Origin: Schizochytrium sp. TIO01
Lineage: Eukaryota > Sar > Bigyra > Thraustochytrida > Thraustochytriidae
Length of the DNA stretch: 64,000 nt
Direction: 5' to 3'
NCBI GenBank assembly: GCA_004764695.1
Contig: SMSO01000033.1
Coordinates: 1,751,001 to 1,815,000 of the forward strand
Part shown: positions 10,020 to 18,626 of the stretch, piece by piece
Position numbering within the stretch: the stretch's first letter is position 1
How the letters are laid out: each line of letters opens with the position of its first letter
Program-made: the position numbers and the translations under genes
The notes under the pieces: generated by a model
Database searches by the model: none
Seen by the model: only the letters and a program-made list of their open reading frames with translations
Told to the model about the DNA's origin: nothing

Positions 10020-11330
10020 ATGGGAGGAGGTTGTTCTTGCTTTGTGGAGGAGTGCAATATGTGCTGTTTGTTTGTTTGCTTGCTTGTTTGTTTGTTTGTT
10101 TGTTGAGGTCTTTTGGGGTCGTCTGCTTTTTCGTTCGCTGGGCTGGCTGGGGAGAATTCGCTTTCGGTTTTATCTTGGTGGAGGTAGCTCTTGGGCTCTC
10201 CCCGTGTCTGTGCACGGATGGATTGATGGAGTGATGATGGTGATCTTGGGGTCTCTCTGTAGTATCTATCTATCTATCTATCTATCTATCTGTCTATCTA
10301 TCTATGTAGGCGGCGGTGTTCCTTTTCTCGTTCTTTCGTTGAGGTTTGTTCTTTCCTGTTCGTTCTTTGTTTCTTTCTTTCTTTCTTCTCTTTTCTTCGC
10401 CTGTTCATTCACTTTGGTTTGGTTGTGTTCTTTTCTTTCTCTTTCTGCCTCTGTTTTCTATGGGCTAAGCAGGGCATAGTAGTTAGTAGAGACGTATAGG
10501 GATGCGCTAGGACCTACTAGGGCGCTGCGGCGACTGCTGATGAAGCGTGAATAAGGGAAGAAATGAATGTAAATGAATGAGTGAATGGGAATGTAATGGA
10601 TGAAGGAAGTAGAGAATAATGAGATCAAGCTAGGGCAGACTCGGATCGAGCGAGAGATAGATTGATTGACGGCTGGCTGTCTAGAGGTTCGTTGCACTTA
10701 GTTTGAGGGGACAGCATCTGCATGACTCTGGCGCTGGACTCTGGTGCTGCCAGAGGCGACGAGCGTTTGTGGAGACAATGCTGGGAGCGAGAGAGCAACG
10801 AATGAAGGAGTTAATTAGGTGTTATTTACTTAGTTAGCTCTTGCATTGTTTAGGATGGGAGGCGCTCTACTGAAGCGGATAGCGATGAGCGAAGCGAGCG
10901 AGCGATTCAGCAGATTTGATTCGTTTGATCGGAAAGTGGCTGAGAAGCACTACTGTGGTGTACTCGCTTCCTCGGGATTGAAGTGGAGGGTTCGCGGACG
11001 GCAACGATAGTGGCCTAGTAGAAACACACCAGGGTGTTTGCTGGTACGAGCGTTTGGGCGTTTGCGAATTGAGATCAACGAAAACCAAAGAAGAGGGCCA
11101 AGATAAACAAATAAGCCATTGCAGCAACAATAAAACACAAATAATGAAAAGCAGATATAGACGGTTCGCAGGATAAGGCAATGACGGGTGGAAGGTTCTC
11201 GCGATATAAAGCAGGACCAGGAGTGGGAAAACGATGAATTTGAAGAGGAAGCTGGAATGACTAACTTTTTGGAATATTTTCTTTGCATGACTTTGGAATG
11301 AAATCTTAATCTGACGCTTCTGGTATGATG
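10020..11330. repeat. Strand-skewed microsatellite DNA
   Basis: From 10020 to 10460 the + strand is T/G-rich, with (TTTG/TTGC)n at 10065-10104, (TATC)n at 10263-10306 and (TTTC)n near 10370-10390. From about 10540 to 11330 it becomes A/G-rich with GAATGA-type repeats. G exceeds C throughout. Frames inside are low-complexity artefacts. Nothing here looks like a gene. Confidence 0.6.
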
Positions 11331-11455
11331 ATGATTTTTGTGGTGTGTTTAAATAACTGGCGATAACTTAACAATGCTCGGTCATCCATTCTCGTTACAT
11401 CATGCCGGTTCACTTATCAATAATTAGGAGGGTAGCTAGACCCTACTTTTGAATA

Positions 11456-12895
11456 ATGCTTACCGTAAACGCCGGCCGTCAGGCCGCCCGCAAGGTCCTG
11501 GGCATGCAGGTTCGCGGCCTCGCTAGCCAGCCCAGCCTTGACGTCGAGTTCCCGGGTATGCCCGAGCTCACCCCGGCCAGCAACAAGTCCAAGCCGGAGA
11601 CCAAGGTGACCACCCTCCCCAACGGCCTTCGCGTCGCCTCCGAGGAGAACTACGGCCAGGTGACCGCTCTCGGCATGTTCGTTGACGCCGGTTCCCGCTA
11701 CGAGACTGACGCCAACAACGGTATCAGCCACCTCATGGAGCACATGGCCTTCAAGAGCACTGAGAACCGCTCCCACCTCCGTCTTGTCCGCGACATCGAG
11801 GACATCGGTGGCCAGATGGCAGCTGCCTCTGCCCGTGAGTTCATGATCTTCCAGGGTGAGTGCCTCCGCGAGTACGTCGAGAAGGCCGTGGATATCCTCG
11901 CTGACACCATTGTGCGCCCCAAGCTTGCCCCCTGGGACATCGATGAGCAGCGCAAGGTCATTGGCTACGACCTCGAGAACATGGAGGCCAACGCCCAGTC
12001 CGTGCTCACTGAGCTCCTCCACGGTGCCGCCTACGGCGAGCAGAGCCCCCTCGGCCGCTCCCTCTGGTGCCCTGCTCGCAACCTCAACAAGCTTGGTGAG
12101 GACGAGCTCCGTGCCTACCTCCAGAGCCACTTCACTGCTCCCCGCATGGTTCTCAGCGCCGCCGGTGTTGAGCACGACCGCCTCGTCGACCTCGCCAGCA
12201 AGTACTTCGAGGACCTCCCCACCCAGCCCGCCAACGGTGTTGCTCCCGTCACCGAGACCGCCAAGTACATTGGTGGCGAGCGCCGCATGACCGCCGACTC
12301 TCCTCTCACCCACGTCACCCTCGTCTTCGACGCTGGTGGCTGGAAGTCCGACGACCTCGTCGACGTGTGCACTCTGCACATGCTCCTCGGTGGTGGTGGC
12401 TCCTTCTCCGCCGGTGGCCCGGGCAAGGGCATGTACTCTCGCCTCTACACCAACGTGCTCATCAAGCACCAGTGGGTCGACTCCGCCACTGCCTTCAACT
12501 GCATGTACAACGATGGTGGCCTTTTGGGTATTTACGGTACCTGCGCACCACAGGATGCTGGCCGTCTTGTTGACGTCATGGCCGGTGAGCTCCTCGATGC
12601 CGCCAGCAAGGCGCCGTCGGCCGAGGAGACTCAGCGCGCCAAGAACCAGCTCAAGTCCTCTGTTCTCATGAAGCTCGAGTCAAGACAGGTTCTCTTCGAG
12701 GACATCGGCCGCCAGATCCTCACCTACGGCAAGCACGAGTCCGCCGCCGAGCTCTGCGCTCGCATCGACGCCGTCACCCCCGAGAGCCTCCAGAAGGCCG
12801 CCCAGAAGTGCCTCAAGTCCGCCGCTACCATTGCCAGCTTTGGTGATGTTTCCGCCGTGCCGAGCTACGATGCTGTCGCCAATAAGTTCAAGTAA
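11456..12895 (+). CDS. PMPCA: Mitochondrial processing peptidase alpha subunit
   Basis: This 479-aa M16-family subunit belongs to the matrix enzyme that removes presequences from imported proteins. It is classed as alpha, not beta, because of the complete glycine-rich substrate loop GGGGSFSAGGPGKG (residues 312-325), the RLYTNVL that follows, and the C-terminal KLESRQVLFEDIGRQ block. All are alpha hallmarks. The N-terminus (MLTVNAGRQAARKVLGMQVRGLAS) is Arg-rich with no acidic residues, a typical matrix presequence. Unusually, the zinc motif HLMEH (92-96) is intact, whereas alpha subunits of animals, fungi and plants have lost it. At the distal ligand position, where beta subunits have Glu, I align Asp172. 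Codon use is strongly biased to G/C at third positions, far more than in most neighbours, suggesting high expression. The start is the first ATG. Confidence 0.93.
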   Translation: MLTVNAGRQAARKVLGMQVRGLASQPSLDVEFPGMPELTPASNKSKPETKVTTLPNGLRVASEENYGQVTALGMFVDAGSRYETDANNGISHLMEHMAFKSTENRSHLRLVRDIEDIGGQMAAASAREFMIFQGECLREYVEKAVDILADTIVRPKLAPWDIDEQRKVIGYDLENMEANAQSVLTELLHGAAYGEQSPLGRSLWCPARNLNKLGEDELRAYLQSHFTAPRMVLSAAGVEHDRLVDLASKYFEDLPTQPANGVAPVTETAKYIGGERRMTADSPLTHVTLVFDAGGWKSDDLVDVCTLHMLLGGGGSFSAGGPGKGMYSRLYTNVLIKHQWVDSATAFNCMYNDGGLLGIYGTCAPQDAGRLVDVMAGELLDAASKAPSAEETQRAKNQLKSSVLMKLESRQVLFEDIGRQILTYGKHESAAELCARIDAVTPESLQKAAQKCLKSAATIASFGDVSAVPSYDAVANKFK

Positions 12896-13448
12896 AAACA
12901 ACACACAAAGGGTAAAATTGGTCCTGGTGATTCTCCACGTCTTTTAGTCTCTTTCTTCTTTCCCTTCTTTTATTCCTTTCCCATTCTGCATTCTTCCCCC
13001 ACTCCTTCTCCTGCCTCCTTTCGCGATCAAATTTCCGATTAGCTTGCCTTCTCACTTGTTCACAATTTTTCCTGACATTTTGTTCTTTTCCCAGCCTCCC
13101 TTGACAGTCAGATTTGCTAATTGCTTCCCCTTCCCCCCCCCCTATGTGGTTTACTCCAATCGTTGGTGAAAGGATAGAAATAACAGCAGATTGATTGTTT
13201 TGGGGTCTTCAGCTTGCATCATGTGTATTCAGGTACTGATGATTTACAAGAGTCGCAGCTCAGTTCTTATGACAAGACCAATACCATGGAGATCGCCTGC
13301 CCTTAATTCTATTTGGATTCCAATTCTACATGAAAAAAAATATGTGATCTTCTTCATCCCTTTTCATATACTTGCCAGGCACCAATTTAAATATTCTCGC
13401 TTGCCTTTTGCTCTTTGATTTTAACACTCAATATCTATGTATCGTCTC

Positions 13449-13501
13449 AGTGACATCAGTTAATACTAAGCACTCGATTAGTTCTTTTCATTGTCTGTTT
13501 C
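13449..13501. repeat. Left arm of a 53-bp inverted repeat
   Basis: The segment beginning GACATCAGTTAATACTAAGC is repeated in reverse orientation at about 13696-13748 with only a few differences. The loop is about 195 bp. Weak similarity seems to extend outward on both sides. It could be a small inverted-repeat element or an inverted duplication. Confidence 0.55.
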
Positions 13502-13695
13502 ATATGATTTCCCTCAAACTGCAGGTTGTGAAAGTAAAGTTGCTTTCATTCTTTCAAGGGCTATTTAATAAATGCAGCTCTTAGTTATACATTGAATTAT
13601 TATTCGGGTAAATTCTCGCAGAAAACCATAATTACTGAGACCACACGTTACCTTTGTGGTCCAAGTGTGCATCAAATCAAATGAGCTCCCCGAGG

Positions 13696-13748
13696 GGGAT
13701 GAAGCAGACAATGAAAAGAACTGATTGAGTGTTTGGTATTAACTGATG
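13696..13748. repeat. Right arm of the 53-bp inverted repeat
   Basis: This is the reverse complement of 13449-13501 with a few mismatches. Both arms encode the same peptide run SVNTKHSISSFHC in opposite directions, a by-product of the duplication rather than a sign of coding. Confidence 0.55.
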
Positions 13749-13977
13749 TCTCTTTCAAGATGTCCAAGATAAATGATACTGGCAACTTAAAAATGCAAGT
13801 AAATGTAGTCAGCTTATGAAGGAAATAACTCAAGAGCAATCTATTTGATTTAGTCGAGAGGTGTGGGGAAAATGGAGGTTCAATTTCAAAATCTTGACGC
13901 ATTATCAAGTTATGAACATGCTTAAGAAAAACTTGACCTTGAACTTTTGGGCATGCCATCGCAATAAAAATAGTCGC

Positions 13978-14146
13978 GAACACTGTGCTGCTGGTAAAAG
14001 GCGAAAGTGGCATTCTTCGGTTTTGAATTAAACAGGTATAGGTCCCGTCATCAATGAGCGGTGCGTTGGCAAAGAGCAACTCCAGTGAGAAACCTCGACG
14101 AGGATCTGATTCCGCGACGAAAACAAGGTCAGCTATCAGTTGTTAA
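13978..14146 (+). pseudogene. Partial copy of the 5' end of the gene at 18627-19511
   Basis: About 135 bp (13978-14113) match, in the opposite genome orientation, the leader and first 20 codons of the disordered-protein gene (19447-19591). Identity by eye is about 85% from 14021 on and lower before that. The ATG at 14054 is preserved and the frame reads MSGALAKSNSSEKPRRGSDS, against MGGALAKSSSSERSRRGSDS in the full gene. After that the similarity stops and the frame ends at 14144-14146, giving 30 codons. About five of nine substitutions in the shared codons are silent. It may be a truncated duplicate or the first exon of a spliced paralogue (a GGTCAG donor-like site lies near 14127). There is no frame for a later exon that I can identify. 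Confidence 0.6.
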
Positions 14147-14360
14147 CCATTTAGAGTAGCGATACTTTAAAGGAGAGCATGCAAACTTGGCATACTAAAA
14201 GAGAGAGGAAGATACAACGAAGTAGTAGCAGATTTCACTAGAGATAGAAAAAACATCATTTTCATCATGGGCAGCAGGCAATACAGCGTATGCAAAAGAG
14301 AATGCAGAAAAACAAGGAATATAGTGGTGGTGTGTAAGTGCGTAAGGAATTGTGTTTTCA

Positions 14361-15965
14361 TCAGTTGGTCCGCATCTGCTCCTGGAGGAACTGGTCCACA
14401 GCAGTCGTGTAAAGCTGCTGGCTAACCCGCTTCCAGCGTGCAGACTCTTGTGCATCATCGGTTGAAGATTTATCGACCTTTCTTTTCTTGTTGGTTTCCT
14501 GAGAGATAGCCGCATCTAGGTTTACATCGTCCGCAGTGCTCAAGTTAATCACAACGGGCGGCTTGTTGGAGGCGTTGGGGCCGTCAAAGAGGTCGGCCGT
14601 TTGGCTCTTGTCAGAAGACTTGATGCTGGCGGCGTCGCTAACGTTTGCAGTGCGCAGATTAGAGGTACGGAACTGCACCACAGCAGAACCACTTCCCTCC
14701 GATCCTGGCGGGGCCTGGTATCGCAGAAGCGGGCGCACAGGGGGAACTGACGCCGTCTTGGCTGTTGCGGCCGTTTTTAATACGTTGGCACCATGGCCTC
14801 GGGCAATCTCTGCAGGCATGGGCATACACAGAAGCGACACGATGGGCTTAGTCGCCTCATTCATACGCACAACCTTGAGTGCTTGTCCGGAGAGAGTGTC
14901 CCAGAGTCTACATGTGCCATCAAGAGATCCTGAAACTAGAAGAGCCCCAGAGGTGGAGATCTCTAAGCATGACACTGGTGCCTGGTGTCCTTCGAGTGTA
15001 CGAAACGCCGATGCTGTGTTTTTCGAGCTCACTACAGACCTGGAGCTTGTTGCAGAGGGTACTTGCATGAGCATCTCGTCCTCACGTGCGCCTTGTCTGA
15101 GTGAAACCTCATAGATCTTGCCATCTTCAGATCCTGCAAACGCCATTGTCTCGAGCTTGTCTGCCGTGACGCACCTGAGTGCTGCCGGGAGCACAAAATT
15201 CTTCACCAACGCTGGCCCCTTAGATCCCCTCGGCGGCACGATCCACGCCTTCACAGAGTGATCTTCAGATGCAGACAACATGCGGCAGTTAGCTCCAAGG
15301 TGTCCTGCCCACAGGGCGGTAATCGGCAGCGAGTGTTCTGAGAAAGTAAAAACCGCCCTCGGGGACGTGCTCCTCGCATCCACAAGGTCGCCAAGGTCCC
15401 ACACATGCGCGATCGCATCCTTACCGGCAGTCACGAGGTGCGAGTCTCCCTCAAGGAATCGAAGAGCAGACACACCACGGTAGTGTGCCTTCCAAACCCT
15501 TAAGAGCGCGCCAGAGCAAGTCTCCCACAAATAGCATGTACCACTCTCGCCGCCGCCGACGAGGTAGTCTCCACCAATAGAGGCGCTGATCGCGGAGACC
15601 TTCTCGGGTGTAGTGCAAACAAGGGCAGGTTCTTCTTTGCGCCAGTTCCACAGCTTGATGGTGTTTTTTTTATCCTGGATGGCGGCCACCAGATCACCTC
15701 CTGCGCCGTTAATGCCTGCGTCGCGGCGGACTAAAGCCAGGCCATTCGCGACGCATGCAGATTCACGAAGAGCGGCAATCTGAGTGCCAGAAGGGCGCAT
15801 TGCGAAGACACCAAGACCAAGACGGCCTGATGAAATTGAGGATGAGGTAGGTGCAGAGGGGCCATTGCTACCGTCAGCACCGTCAACCCCAACGATGGAG
15901 GATGAGCGGGATGCAGAGCCACCTCCACAGGCCGCCACGAAGACAAGTTCCTCGCGGTCTGTCAT
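14361..15965 (-). CDS. WD40 protein of the Ipi3/WDR18 family
   Basis: This 534-aa beta-propeller protein most resembles WDR18 (yeast Ipi3), a subunit of the Rix1/PELP1 complex needed for late nuclear maturation of the 60S ribosomal subunit. The segments that suggest this are KAHYRGVSALRF at 159-170, then HLVTAGKDAIAHVWDLGDLVD, then FSEHSLPITAL at 208-218, which follow the order seen in WDR18. A further clear WD repeat is GHQAPVSCL to GTCRLWD at 326-356. Residues 15-50 are a low-complexity Gly/Ser/Asp insert. The C-terminal 150 residues are mostly disordered, with a basic KKRKVDKSS run that could be a nuclear localisation signal, and then a helix. It is convergent with alpha-MPP across a 1.5-kb spacer. 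Family assignment is from recall of motif order, so moderate. Confidence 0.8.
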   Translation of the reverse strand: MTDREELVFVAACGGGSASRSSSIVGVDGADGSNGPSAPTSSSISSGRLGLGVFAMRPSGTQIAALRESACVANGLALVRRDAGINGAGGDLVAAIQDKKNTIKLWNWRKEEPALVCTTPEKVSAISASIGGDYLVGGGESGTCYLWETCSGALLRVWKAHYRGVSALRFLEGDSHLVTAGKDAIAHVWDLGDLVDARSTSPRAVFTFSEHSLPITALWAGHLGANCRMLSASEDHSVKAWIVPPRGSKGPALVKNFVLPAALRCVTADKLETMAFAGSEDGKIYEVSLRQGAREDEMLMQVPSATSSRSVVSSKNTASAFRTLEGHQAPVSCLEISTSGALLVSGSLDGTCRLWDTLSGQALKVVRMNEATKPIVSLLCMPMPAEIARGHGANVLKTAATAKTASVPPVRPLLRYQAPPGSEGSGSAVVQFRTSNLRTANVSDAASIKSSDKSQTADLFDGPNASNKPPVVINLSTADDVNLDAAISQETNKKRKVDKSSTDDAQESARWKRVSQQLYTTAVDQFLQEQMRTN

Positions 15966-16708
15966 GGCGAAGTGAGCTGTAAAGAACTACTCTTTGGGCA
16001 AGATTACAGCCTGCCTCGCAGACTGTCTAATGCTTGCTTCGCCTTGGTTTGCCTTGGCTTGCCTTGGCCTGCCTTGGCGTGGTCGCAGATCAGATGCTTT
16101 GCTTTGCTTTTGCCAAGTATTTGTTTGGTTCTGCGACGCTCTCTTTAATCTATAGAGACTACACGCGTAAGTAGATTATAAACTATTCTGCACTTGTGTA
16201 AATTAAGAAAATATAGATTATACCATGAAGTATATTATAGACTATAGCCCCTCTTTGCTTTGGTGGCGGTGGGGCTTTGAGCGCAACGCAAGTTTGATCA
16301 ATTTGGGTTGCGCTGAGTAGAAATTGTGTTGAAAATGCGGAGCATGAAGAGGCTGGCGCCTTCTGAGATTTTAGATTTGTAGGCCTTAAGTCATTGCGGA
16401 GTTTGTATCAGAGAAAGCTTTAGGGGCGGACACGGACGACGATATTTCGTTATTGCTTTATAAGAGAACAGGCAAACCAGGAAAAGACGACATTATTTCA
16501 TAGTTTCTACTTTACTCCTAAAGGTTGCAAGAATGGGTTGCGCTGACGGTGGTATAACTTGAACTTGAAAGATTATTGTGAGTCAAACACGAAAGGGAAT
16601 ACGAAAGACGCAGCATGCCAAGTAGCTGCGCGAGAAGTCCTGGGCGAGGTGAACATCTCTAGAGCCGAGGAGCGGTCGACCATTGATCAGTATTGGCATT
16701 GGGATGCG
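15966..16708. other. Bidirectional upstream region between WDR18-like and glycosyltransferase genes
   Basis: This divergent promoter region contains a 10-bp tandem repeat (16041-16080, entered separately). The segment 16139-16250 is AT-rich with repeated AGATTATA/TAGACTATAG words. GGGTTGCGCTGA occurs twice, near 16303 and 16535, and the second copy lies inside a short upstream reading frame (16533-16562, 9 codons). Confidence 0.45.
16041..16080. repeat. Four-copy 10-bp tandem repeat GCCTTGGCTT
   Basis: The units GCCTTGGTTT, GCCTTGGCTT, GCCTTGGCCT and GCCTTGGCGT follow in perfect phase, 75 bp upstream of the WDR18-like ATG. The 10-bp period puts each unit on nearly the same face of the helix. 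Confidence 0.7.
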
Positions 16709-18028
16709 ATGAAGGCGGCAGTGGTCTGCACGATCGCGCTGCCGTTAGACGATGACAACGATGAGGCTGGTGCTGGAGTACATCTAGCTGAGGCGGCAAA
16801 GAAGGTGTTAACGAGCTTTCTAAGGCACTACCAAAAATTAGGATTTGGTCGAATATTCGTATTCTTTGACCAGCTCGAAGTATGTGAAAATCATAGCTTG
16901 ATTCTTTTGTGTAAGGCAGTATCGGTGCCTGAAGATGGCTTTTACGTGCACTGTTTCCGGCGTGGCGACAGAGAGATTCTCAGAGACCAGCAGCATGTCT
17001 GTACCCTATACAAGGCATTGGCAACACCCGGGGGGGCTCAAGACGGCGGAGAGCTTGCTGAAAATGACGTGCCAAGCAGGCAGCGGATTAACGTTGAATA
17101 CGCGCTGTATTTGGCCTCTCAAAAGACAGAATTCGCAGCGAAATGGATCCTTCACGTCGATCTTGACGAACTCTTTGTACTACCAGACGGTATTGATCTT
17201 TCAGAGCATCTGCTTCAACTTGAAGAGAGATCAATTGGGGCCTGTAAATATGTCAACCATGAAGGTGTACCAGAGCAAGATCACATTGAGAATTTCCTGG
17301 AAGATATTTCACTGTTCAAAATGAACCACCTCATTCTCCCAATGCGCGCTGATGTAGGCCTCGCCATGAAAGCGTGGGCAAATCGCACAGATTATGGACA
17401 ATACTTTTTGGCTTATGATAATGGAAAATCAATGGTCCGAGCGTTACCTGGGATCTTACCCATCTCGGTTCACTCCTTCTCGGTGCCTGCATATTACAAC
17501 CTACGGCAGGTTTCCAACTTTCGTGATCTGCGCGACGCTTCGCATGAGTTTGACAAGGACATTGCATCTGACTATAGCATTTTACATTTTCCTGTAGGTG
17601 GCCTTGAATGGCTTGAGTGGAAGTACCATCAGCTTGGCGATTTCCAAGAGTCCTGGCGGGTCAACTCCGAATGCAGTGTACCGATTGCGCCATGCTTTCA
17701 CCTCTCGTGTAAAAGGAGTATGGCTTCATGCGGGCATCTTCAAGATATTTTCAAAAGTCAAGCTAAGGCACTTGATGATGTAGAAGCGCAGCTCGCGGTT
17801 GGCGTTTGTTTTCGGGTCAACAATATTTCCACACAAGAAAAAGAGACAGGAGGATCAGTAGAGATTGCTTGTGATGAATTTCATCAGAAACAAAAGAGCT
17901 GCGCTACGGATAAGACCCTACAAGAGCAAGGAAATATGATTACCTCTGCTCGAGAGAATGAAGTAGAGGCCCACCTTTCTTATGACAAGGCCTGGCTCTT
18001 GAACAACATTGCACGAGACTTCCTCTGA
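16709..18028 (+). CDS. GT92-like (DUF23) glycosyltransferase
   Basis: From this ATG the protein has 439 aa and starts at once with the GT-A strand KAAVVCTIALPLDDD. The features fit family 92/DUF23-type transferases: a helix with RHYQKLGFGRIFVFFD at 39-54, the metal-binding DxD as HVDLDELF at 149-156, the aromatic FLAYDNGKSMVR at 233-244, and a histidine-rich segment ending ILHFPVGGLEWLEWKYHQLG at 291-310. Eight Cys lie in the last 120 residues. There is no signal peptide or membrane anchor from this start, which is odd for a Golgi enzyme. The same frame is open upstream to 16547 without an ATG (about 50 more codons, plausible protein). An upstream ATG at 16533 is out of frame. A missed intron, a sequencing indel or a non-ATG start are possible. 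The donor and acceptor are unknown. Confidence 0.8.
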   Translation: MKAAVVCTIALPLDDDNDEAGAGVHLAEAAKKVLTSFLRHYQKLGFGRIFVFFDQLEVCENHSLILLCKAVSVPEDGFYVHCFRRGDREILRDQQHVCTLYKALATPGGAQDGGELAENDVPSRQRINVEYALYLASQKTEFAAKWILHVDLDELFVLPDGIDLSEHLLQLEERSIGACKYVNHEGVPEQDHIENFLEDISLFKMNHLILPMRADVGLAMKAWANRTDYGQYFLAYDNGKSMVRALPGILPISVHSFSVPAYYNLRQVSNFRDLRDASHEFDKDIASDYSILHFPVGGLEWLEWKYHQLGDFQESWRVNSECSVPIAPCFHLSCKRSMASCGHLQDIFKSQAKALDDVEAQLAVGVCFRVNNISTQEKETGGSVEIACDEFHQKQKSCATDKTLQEQGNMITSARENEVEAHLSYDKAWLLNNIARDFL

Positions 18029-18626
18029 ATATGAACTACCCCTGATCTATATCTTTCTGCCGCCTGCTGATTTGCCGTTGTATTTCGAAAAACATCTGCA
18101 AGTTTAGTTTTGCAAGAATGAAAATAAAAATCATTTAGAATCTGTGTTTACAATGCAAGTTTTGTATATATTATTTCGGTCTCTAAAACTCAAGGCATAC
18201 AGTTTAGCAAGGTTCATAAAATCCGGATATGTGAAACAACAAGTATTACTATGTATATATTTAAAAATGAGGTGTAATTTCGAAAAGACAATCAAGAACA
18301 TTGTAAACAGGTTTTAGATACTCTACAGGTGTGATTTGTTCTATACAGGAAGGAAGGATACACAAAGGTTCTAGCTAAATGGTTTTCGCTTGTTGCAGGT
18401 CCCCTCTCTTCTTCATATTTACAGAGAGGCATAGTGCAACTATACAATGCGGTACCACTTTGTCGTTTGGTTTGTTGTGGTTGTCTGTCTCATGTGGTGT
18501 TGAGAACTTCTACTTGTCCGCGGCCGTGCTAACATATACAAAACGCAGGCCGTCAGATGTACTAACTTTGAATTTTGCCTTGGGCAGCGGTCGTCGCAGC
18601 TCCTAAAAAGAGATCCCAATCTCTCT
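18029..18626. other. AT-rich convergent 3' spacer
   Basis: This spacer lies between the convergent glycosyltransferase (+) and disordered-protein (-) genes. It is AT-rich to about 18400. No gene is seen. Confidence 0.5.

Larger units (their letters stand above)
12896..13977. other. 3' spacer after alpha-MPP
   Basis: No convincing gene was found. There is a pyrimidine-rich stretch at 12940-13060, a C-tract at 13133-13142 and AT-rich DNA after that. An inverted repeat is entered separately. Confidence 0.5.

Noticed and set aside
11417-12469. 350-codon minus-strand frame over alpha-MPP
   Set aside because: Mirror of a gene with strong third-position bias. The opposite strand is clearly the peptidase subunit.
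13672-14079. Minus-strand frame with DDGTYTC, like an immunoglobulin-domain signature
   Set aside because: It overlaps the duplicated gene fragment and the inverted repeat. The motif arises from the antisense of the copied leader, and no other Ig feature is present.
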